A stretch of DNA of 36,510 bases from positions 1 through 36,510 of the forward strand of contig CAJQMI010000127.1 of the NCBI GenBank assembly GCA_905479395.1, given 5' to 3'. The notes below the pieces were generated by a model. That model was not told the DNA's origin. It did no database searches and was given only the letters and a program-made list of their open reading frames with translations. A program made the translations under genes and the position numbers. The stretch comes from an uncultured Flavobacteriales bacterium (GTDB taxonomy: Bacteria > Bacteroidota > Bacteroidia > Flavobacteriales_D > Sanyastnellaceae). Of the stretch, positions 31,760 to 36,510 are shown piece by piece. Positions within the stretch are counted from its first letter, which is position 1; the number at the start of each line of letters is the position of its first letter.

Positions 31760-32476
31760 TTAGTCCTTGCTTACAGCCAAGCTGTAGATGACCAAGCCGA
31801 AGCCGATCTTGTTGATTGCGTCACCGATGTTGTAAACAACATCCATGTTGAGTCCGATTCCATCAACGAAATCGTACCAGCCTGTCGTGCCAATCATGTA
31901 TCCCAAAGGATAGATGCCCCAACCGATGAGGACGAACTTGCACAGAATACCGTGAGCTCGTTGCACTGATGCAGATGATTTGTCAGCCAAAGCTTTTGCC
32001 TCTCCAAACATGATGAGGTAAACAATGTAGAAATATGCAATGCCTGAGAATAATCCCCACATAGCAGCTTGGTCTGTGTAGACTGCCTCCCCGATGTAAC
32101 CGGTTACGAGCATTACTACGGAAGCCCAGATCAATTTCCAGAGAAGACCTGTCTTCGCGCCAGCGGCCTTGAGGATCAGGTAAAATTCAACGCACATCAA
32201 CGGAACTGTCAATGTCCAGTCTACATAGCGGAAGAATGTTGGTGATTCACCTACTTCTGCCCAATAGTCGCGCATGTAGTAATAGTGAACTGCGGCGATG
32301 AATGTGATCAGTCCGCTGACCAATAAAGATGTTTTCCATTTTCCTTCAACCATGTTGATTGAGAGGAAGAAGAATGCTGATGCTGCCATCATAGCCATGG
32401 TGCCCACGAAGAATGTGAATCCTACGTAGTCATCCGTTGGCATTGCTTTAATAGCAGATAGAATAAAAGATGTCAT
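31760..32476 (-). CDS. Proteorhodopsin (light-driven outward proton pump)
   Basis: This 238-residue seven-helix protein has the helix C motif RYVDWTLTVPLMCVEFYLIL, giving the proton-pump signature Asp86, Thr90 and Glu97 (DTE; Asp97, Thr101 and Glu108 in green proteorhodopsin). The tuning position equivalent to 105 is Met94, as in green-light-absorbing flavobacterial forms. His64 (AVHYYYMRD) matches the His that pairs with the proton acceptor. The retinal Schiff-base Lys is Lys223 in GDAINKIGFGL. It is not an NDQ sodium pump. No retinal biosynthesis gene is in the window. The promoter is not obvious, with only a weak CTTATTTG about 24 bases upstream of the ATG. A strong terminator follows. Confidence 0.96.
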   Translation of the reverse strand: MTSFILSAIKAMPTDDYVGFTFFVGTMAMMAASAFFFLSINMVEGKWKTSLLVSGLITFIAAVHYYYMRDYWAEVGESPTFFRYVDWTLTVPLMCVEFYLILKAAGAKTGLLWKLIWASVVMLVTGYIGEAVYTDQAAMWGLFSGIAYFYIVYLIMFGEAKALADKSSASVQRAHGILCKFVLIGWGIYPLGYMIGTTGWYDFVDGIGLNMDVVYNIGDAINKIGFGLVIYSLAVSKD

Positions 32477-32600
32477 GTGTTTGGGTTTTGGTTACAAATA
32501 AGAAACGTGTCCTGAGAACATGGAATTAACATCCTTTGACAGATGTTGTTCATTGCAATCTCGAAAAAGTTAAACACATATCCCATTAAAATTCCTAACG

Positions 32601-33191
32601 TTATGATTTCAAATTGTTTAAAAGATTGAAGAGGAGGTGAGTGGGCAACCCCATTACGGTAAAGTAAGATCCGTTCAGTGACGTTACACCTGAAAATCCG
32701 ATCAAATCCTGTACTCCGTACCCGCCAGCCTTGTCAAACGGCTCATAGCGTGCGATGTAATGATCAATCAAAGCCAGATCAAGCTTTGCGAAAGTGACCT
32801 CGCAAGTATCCACCGCTGAACAAATCCCTTCGGCTTTGGTCGTCACAGCGATGCCAGACGCCACAGTGTGCGTGCGATTGCTGAGTTTGTCTAACATCGT
32901 GCGAGCTTGTTCTGCTGATTTGGGTTTACCGAGCACTTCATTGTCGAGAAGAACCACGGTGTCTCCGGTGATAAGCACATCATGGTCTTCCAGCTCACTC
33001 AGGTAAGCTTCTGCTTTTTTGCGAGTCACGTATTCGGCAACCGCAGGCCCCGCAATGTTGGGCGGATAGGATTCGTCGACGTCTTTGAGTCGAATGATGG
33101 GGTCAAGTTCCAAACCTCTGACCAACTCCAGTCGGCGGGGAGACTGACTGGCAAGAATGATGCGCTTGCCTTGAATGTTTTGGTGAATCAT
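32601..33191 (-). CDS. maf: Maf-family nucleoside triphosphate pyrophosphatase
   Basis: This 196-residue protein of the Maf/HAM1-like family hydrolyses non-canonical or modified nucleoside triphosphates to monophosphates and pyrophosphate, as a housecleaning enzyme. The N-terminal motif RIILASQSPRRLELV, the metal site TGDTVVLLDNEVLGKPKS, the THTVASGIAV strand and the FDKAGGYGVQ motif are all present. It ends with LNGSYFTVMGLPTHLL. The Met at 33191 is chosen because ILASQSPRR normally lies close to the N-terminus. It also has TATTTTTG four bases upstream. A start at 33221 would add ten residues. It is divergent from guaA, with 95 bp between start codons. Confidence 0.93.
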   Translation of the reverse strand: MIHQNIQGKRIILASQSPRRLELVRGLELDPIIRLKDVDESYPPNIAGPAVAEYVTRKKAEAYLSELEDHDVLITGDTVVLLDNEVLGKPKSAEQARTMLDKLSNRTHTVASGIAVTTKAEGICSAVDTCEVTFAKLDLALIDHYIARYEPFDKAGGYGVQDLIGFSGVTSLNGSYFTVMGLPTHLLFNLLNNLKS

Positions 33192-33195
33192 GGTG

Positions 33196-33203
33196 CAAAA
33201 ATA
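33196..33203 (-). promoter_or_regulatory. Candidate -7 element of maf
   Basis: On the minus strand TATTTTTG, an exact TAnnTTTG match, is followed by CACC and the ATG at 33191. No TTG lies at 19-20 bp; one lies at 15 bp. Confidence 0.45.
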
Positions 33204-33240
33204 CCGTTTCCATTTCGTCAACGAGCCGGAATGACCAAGC

Positions 33241-33248
33241 TACCTTTG
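33241..33248 (+). promoter_or_regulatory. Candidate -7 element of guaA
   Basis: TACCTTTG matches TAnnTTTG exactly and lies 38 bases before the guaA ATG, giving a leader of about 30 bases. No -33 TTG is present at 19 bp. Confidence 0.45.
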
Positions 33249-33286
33249 CTTTTTGAAATTAAGAACCCCAAAGAAGCGACGAGCTC

Positions 33287-34822
33287 ATGGCACATCAGCG
33301 TATTCTTATTCTGGATTTTGGCAGTCAATACACCCAACTCATCGCACGAAGGGTGAGGGAATTAAATGTTTATTCTGAAATCATCCCTTGGCACGCGTAC
33401 GAGGGATTGAATGATGATATCCAAGGAGTCATCCTTTCGGGGTCTCCACACAGTGTTCGCGATGAAGATGCCCCCAAACCGGATTTATCTACGATGCTTG
33501 GACAAGTGCCTGTTTTGGGGGTTTGTTACGGGGCACAATACCTCGCTCAAACTCATGGAGGGTCTGTTGAAGCCTCGAATACACGAGAGTACGGAAGAGC
33601 CCACTTAGCAGAGGTGGATACAACCGATGATCTCCTCAAAGGCATGAGTGCTCAGTCGCAAGTGTGGATGAGTCATGGGGACACCATTCTATCATTGGGA
33701 TCTGGGTTTGAAACAATTTGCAGCACGCATGATGTCAAATTTGCCGGTTTCCGAGATGTGAATCGGCCGGCTTGGGGCATTCAATTTCATCCTGAAGTTT
33801 GGCACAGTTCAGAAGGAACCATCTTGCTCGGCAACTTTGTCAAGGGGATTTGCGGATGCGCGGGTGATTGGACGCCGGCGAACTTTGCCGATGAGACCGT
33901 CGCGCGCCTCAAGGATCAGATTGGCGATGATCGCGTCATCTTGGGACTCAGTGGGGGTGTGGATTCTACAGTAGCGGCAAGTTTGCTGCACCGGGCCATT
34001 GGAAAGCAGTTGCACTGCATATTCGTTGACAATGGGTTGTTGCGAAAGAATGAGTTTGAGCAGGTGCTAGACACGTATGAAGACATGGGGTTGCAAGTCA
34101 AGGGCATTCAAGCAGGTGACAGATTCCTCGAAGCTCTCGCAGGGGAGTCCGATCCCGAAAAGAAGCGAAAGGCCATTGGCAAGGTGTTCATCGATGTATT
34201 TGATGATGCATCCAAAGAAGTGGAAGGAGCAAAATGGCTTGCGCAAGGCACCATCTATCCCGATGTCATTGAAAGCGTGAGTGCGACCGGCGGTCCTTCT
34301 GCGACCATTAAAAGTCATCACAACGTGGGAGGCCTGCCAGATTTCATGAAACTCAAAGTGGTGGAGCCGCTGCGGTTGATTTTCAAAGACGAGGTGCGAC
34401 GCGTGGGCAAAGAACTGGGCATCAAGCAAGCTATTTTGGGACGTCATCCGTTTCCTGGACCAGGTTTGGCCATTCGCATTCTAGGAGATATCACGGAGGA
34501 GAAAGTGAGGATTTTGCAAGAAGTAGATGCCATTTGGATCAATGGATTGAAGGAAGCTGACCTGTACGATGAGGTTTGGCAGGCAGGCGCAATTTTGTTG
34601 CCGGTGCAAAGCGTCGGAGTCATGGGTGATGAGCGAACATATGAGCAGGCAGTGGCTCTTCGGGCGGTGAGTTCTACCGATGGCATGACTGCTGACTGGA
34701 GTCATTTGCCCTATGAGTTCTTGGCCAAGGTATCCAATGATATCATCAACAAGGTTCGGGGTGTGAATCGCGTCGTTTATGACATCAGCTCAAAGCCACC
34801 TGCAACCATCGAATGGGAATGA
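33287..34822 (+). CDS. guaA: GMP synthase (glutamine-hydrolysing)
   Basis: This 511-residue enzyme aminates XMP to GMP with ATP and glutamine, the last step of guanine nucleotide synthesis. The class I glutamine amidotransferase domain begins [20 protein letters not shown] and has catalytic Cys80 ([10 protein letters not shown]), His168 and Glu170 ([10 protein letters not shown]). The ATP pyrophosphatase domain has the PP-loop [11 protein letters not shown] at 221-231. The C-terminal dimerisation domain has [13 protein letters not shown] and ends in KPPATIEWE. Its length matches the family. The next gene begins downstream on the same strand. Confidence 0.97.
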   Translation: MAHQRILILDFGSQYTQLIARRVRELNVYSEIIPWHAYEGLNDDIQGVILSGSPHSVRDEDAPKPDLSTMLGQVPVLGVCYGAQYLAQTHGGSVEASNTREYGRAHLAEVDTTDDLLKGMSAQSQVWMSHGDTILSLGSGFETICSTHDVKFAGFRDVNRPAWGIQFHPEVWHSSEGTILLGNFVKGICGCAGDWTPANFADETVARLKDQIGDDRVILGLSGGVDSTVAASLLHRAIGKQLHCIFVDNGLLRKNEFEQVLDTYEDMGLQVKGIQAGDRFLEALAGESDPEKKRKAIGKVFIDVFDDASKEVEGAKWLAQGTIYPDVIESVSATGGPSATIKSHHNVGGLPDFMKLKVVEPLRLIFKDEVRRVGKELGIKQAILGRHPFPGPGLAIRILGDITEEKVRILQEVDAIWINGLKEADLYDEVWQAGAILLPVQSVGVMGDERTYEQAVALRAVSSTDGMTADWSHLPYEFLAKVSNDIINKVRGVNRVVYDISSKPPATIEWE

Positions 34823-34946
34823 AATGATTTGTATTCCCGCCGAAATACCATCCGAGTTGAATGAGATTCGTGATGGAGTCAGCTGGAATGGCAAAAAGCA
34901 GACCGAGAAGATTTATACCTTGCGCATTTCAACGTGGAAAAAGCCA

Positions 34947-36494
34947 ATGATTAATCTGGAAAAGAAGTTGCCACGCGCAGCGAGCATGACATGGTTGACG
35001 ATATGCTTGGCCTTTGCCCTGTCATTTGTCACATCCACGAACGCACAAGTTTGGTACACGGCCTTGCCTGGAGATACATATGACCGGCTTGCGCGCAGCA
35101 ACGACTTGACACTTTCTGAATTGACGGAGGCGAACATCAACGTTGCAAAACCTTTGACTCCAGGTTTGAAAATTTGGATTCCGGCTTCTGTTCAGTTGGT
35201 GCCTCCTACTGAACGGGTGTTGTGGCGTGGCGATCACCATGTTGTGGCTGTTGGAGAAACGTGGTATGGCATTTCGAAGCGATACGGAATCACAGATGCA
35301 GAATTGCAGATGGCCAATGGTCATATGCAGTCTGTATTGGGCATTGGGGATGTGTTGCTTGTGCCGACGGTTGCAGAAGGCGATTCGTTGGCTGAACATG
35401 TCAATTTTGAGTCATCTCCAGTGCTGCGATCAGATACCTTGCGTGTCCTGGCTATGCTTCCTTTTATGCTGGAGGTTGATACTGTTGTTGGAGGTGAATA
35501 CGACGCCCGCACCACACGCCTTCGGGAAGTTTCGTTGGACTTTTTTCATGGAATGGAATGGGCGGCTCAATTGCTCCAAGACAGCGGGTATGCAGTTCAG
35601 TTGCGGGTCGTAGACACAGAGCCTGACACCCTCGGAATTCACAGTTGGAGCGAGGCGGACTTGAACTGGTCAGATGTGGTTCTCGGACCTCTTCGCAGTG
35701 CGAAGATGGACTCCGTGAATCAGCTGCTGTCGCAGACCAAAACGCCGCAATGGCTTTTGACCCCATTGAAGCCGGCGGTTTGGTCGCATCACAACCGGGT
35801 GTTTTCCTTGCGTTCTGACGAACGAGACGGAATGCGCAAACTGGGAGCACTGGTGGCCCGCACTCATCCAATGGATACGGTGCTGCTTTTGGAAACACGA
35901 GGGAAAGATGCGGCGCTCGAGTCTGCCTTCAAAGAAGGATTTTTCGATGTTCGAGGCTCATTGGGTGGTCTTGAATCATTGCCTACGAACAACCGATTTG
36001 CGGAAGGAATTACAGTTAGCATGGACACTTCGAAACTGAATGTTGTGGCTATACCTGCTGGGAAATCAGCTCAATCCATGATCGCATACGTTCAAACTGA
36101 GCTGCAGTTGGCTGATTCTTTTCCCATTCGCATCTACGCAAATTCGATGACTGCTGAGCTTGATTTCATGGAGCGTGACTTCATGACTCGAGCCAGTTGG
36201 ACCGTTCCAATCTCCAATTTTATCGATTGGACCGACGAAAGTGTGCAGCGCCAGACGCTGCGATTTAGGGAGCTGTATGGTTCGGACCCAGGGCCCTATT
36301 CCATTGTGGCATTTGATGCATTGGTCGAGTGCTCCAAGTGGATGGAAGCCACGGAGCAGGAGAGGGCTTTGCTCGCTCCCATGCAGTACAGTGTTCAGTG
36401 GAAGTGGGATGACAGTGCGGCACAGCTGGTAAACAGCAATTGGCATATCCGCAGGTTCTCCAACGGAGATTGGTCGAGGCTGATTGCGGACTGA
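34947..36494 (+). CDS. LysM-domain protein with periplasmic binding-like domain
   Basis: About 515 residues. A signal peptide (MTWLTICLAFALSFVTSTNAQ) is followed by two LysM-like repeats for peptidoglycan binding: YTALPGDTYDRLARSNDLTLSEL and HHVVAVGETWYGISKRYG, each ending in a short IW or LLVP strand. From about residue 155 a type I periplasmic-binding-protein-like fold follows (VLAMLPFMLEVD, DFFHGMEWAAQLLQ, VVLGPLRSAKMDSVNQLL, FSLRSDERDGMRKL, YSIVAFDALVECSKWM). Such LysM/PBP1-like fusions are common but uncharacterised in Bacteroidota, perhaps in envelope or cell-wall sensing. The start at 34947 gives a normal signal peptide. An ATG at 34824 just after guaA would add 41 unlikely residues. 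Confidence 0.87.
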   Translation: MINLEKKLPRAASMTWLTICLAFALSFVTSTNAQVWYTALPGDTYDRLARSNDLTLSELTEANINVAKPLTPGLKIWIPASVQLVPPTERVLWRGDHHVVAVGETWYGISKRYGITDAELQMANGHMQSVLGIGDVLLVPTVAEGDSLAEHVNFESSPVLRSDTLRVLAMLPFMLEVDTVVGGEYDARTTRLREVSLDFFHGMEWAAQLLQDSGYAVQLRVVDTEPDTLGIHSWSEADLNWSDVVLGPLRSAKMDSVNQLLSQTKTPQWLLTPLKPAVWSHHNRVFSLRSDERDGMRKLGALVARTHPMDTVLLLETRGKDAALESAFKEGFFDVRGSLGGLESLPTNNRFAEGITVSMDTSKLNVVAIPAGKSAQSMIAYVQTELQLADSFPIRIYANSMTAELDFMERDFMTRASWTVPISNFIDWTDESVQRQTLRFRELYGSDPGPYSIVAFDALVECSKWMEATEQERALLAPMQYSVQWKWDDSAAQLVNSNWHIRRFSNGDWSRLIAD

Positions 36495-36510
36495 TTCGAC
36501 TTAAAGTCGG

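Overview
The window comes from a bacterium of the Bacteroidota, most likely a marine Flavobacteriales. Several signs agree: a proteorhodopsin, two proteins with type IX secretion (T9SS) C-terminal sorting domains, Bacteroidota-type promoters (TTG, 19 bp, TAnnTTTG) before tRNA genes, few clear Shine-Dalgarno sequences, and secreted proteins built from GC(T/M)Dxx(A/C)xNY...DDGSC repeats. I cannot name genus or species from sequence alone.

Layout. 1-1.8 kb: two tandem OmpA-domain secreted proteins, the first cut by the window edge. 1.8-4.4 kb: divergent UMF1-type transporter and L-2-hydroxyglutarate oxidase (lhgO). 4.5-8.1 kb: a small secreted Ser/Cys-rich protein, tRNA-Ser(GCT), a three-gene sulfur operon (ArsR regulator, TauE/SafE permease, persulfide dioxygenase-rhodanese fusion) and tRNA-Pro(TGG). 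8.2-20 kb: an accessory region of secreted proteins. It holds a small lipoprotein, a reprolysin-like metalloprotease, tRNA-Arg(TCT), a DUF4920 lipoprotein followed by a CxxCH protein, a Crp/Fnr regulator, an SGNH hydrolase with a T9SS tail, a Cys-rich repeat protein, a proline-iminopeptidase-like lipoprotein, another lipoprotein and a second, paralogous metalloprotease. 20.2-26 kb: a giant Cys-rich, probably calcium-binding repeat protein of about 1,918 residues. 26.1-31.7 kb: a BNR-propeller/PKD T9SS cargo whose stop overlaps mnmH (tRNA 2-selenouridine synthase), followed by selD. 31.7-36.5 kb: proteorhodopsin, a Maf-family pyrophosphatase, guaA and a LysM/periplasmic-binding-like protein.

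Two systems stand out. First, four extracellular proteins (8813-11062, 14452-15603, 17490-20000, 20208-25964) share Cys-rich repeats and a dockerin-like C-terminus ending in a PC or SC motif, and none has a recognisable T9SS tail. Two are proteases with an ADAMTS-like order of parts; the other two share an unrecognised module of about 185 residues, seen five times in all. This looks like a surface or matrix system with its own maturation enzymes and possibly its own sorting tag. Second, several unrelated genes carry a TAnnTT(T/G)G element only 3-5 bases before the start codon, which predicts leaderless transcripts. No mobile element, CRISPR array or rRNA was seen. No gap between genes exceeds about 300 bp.
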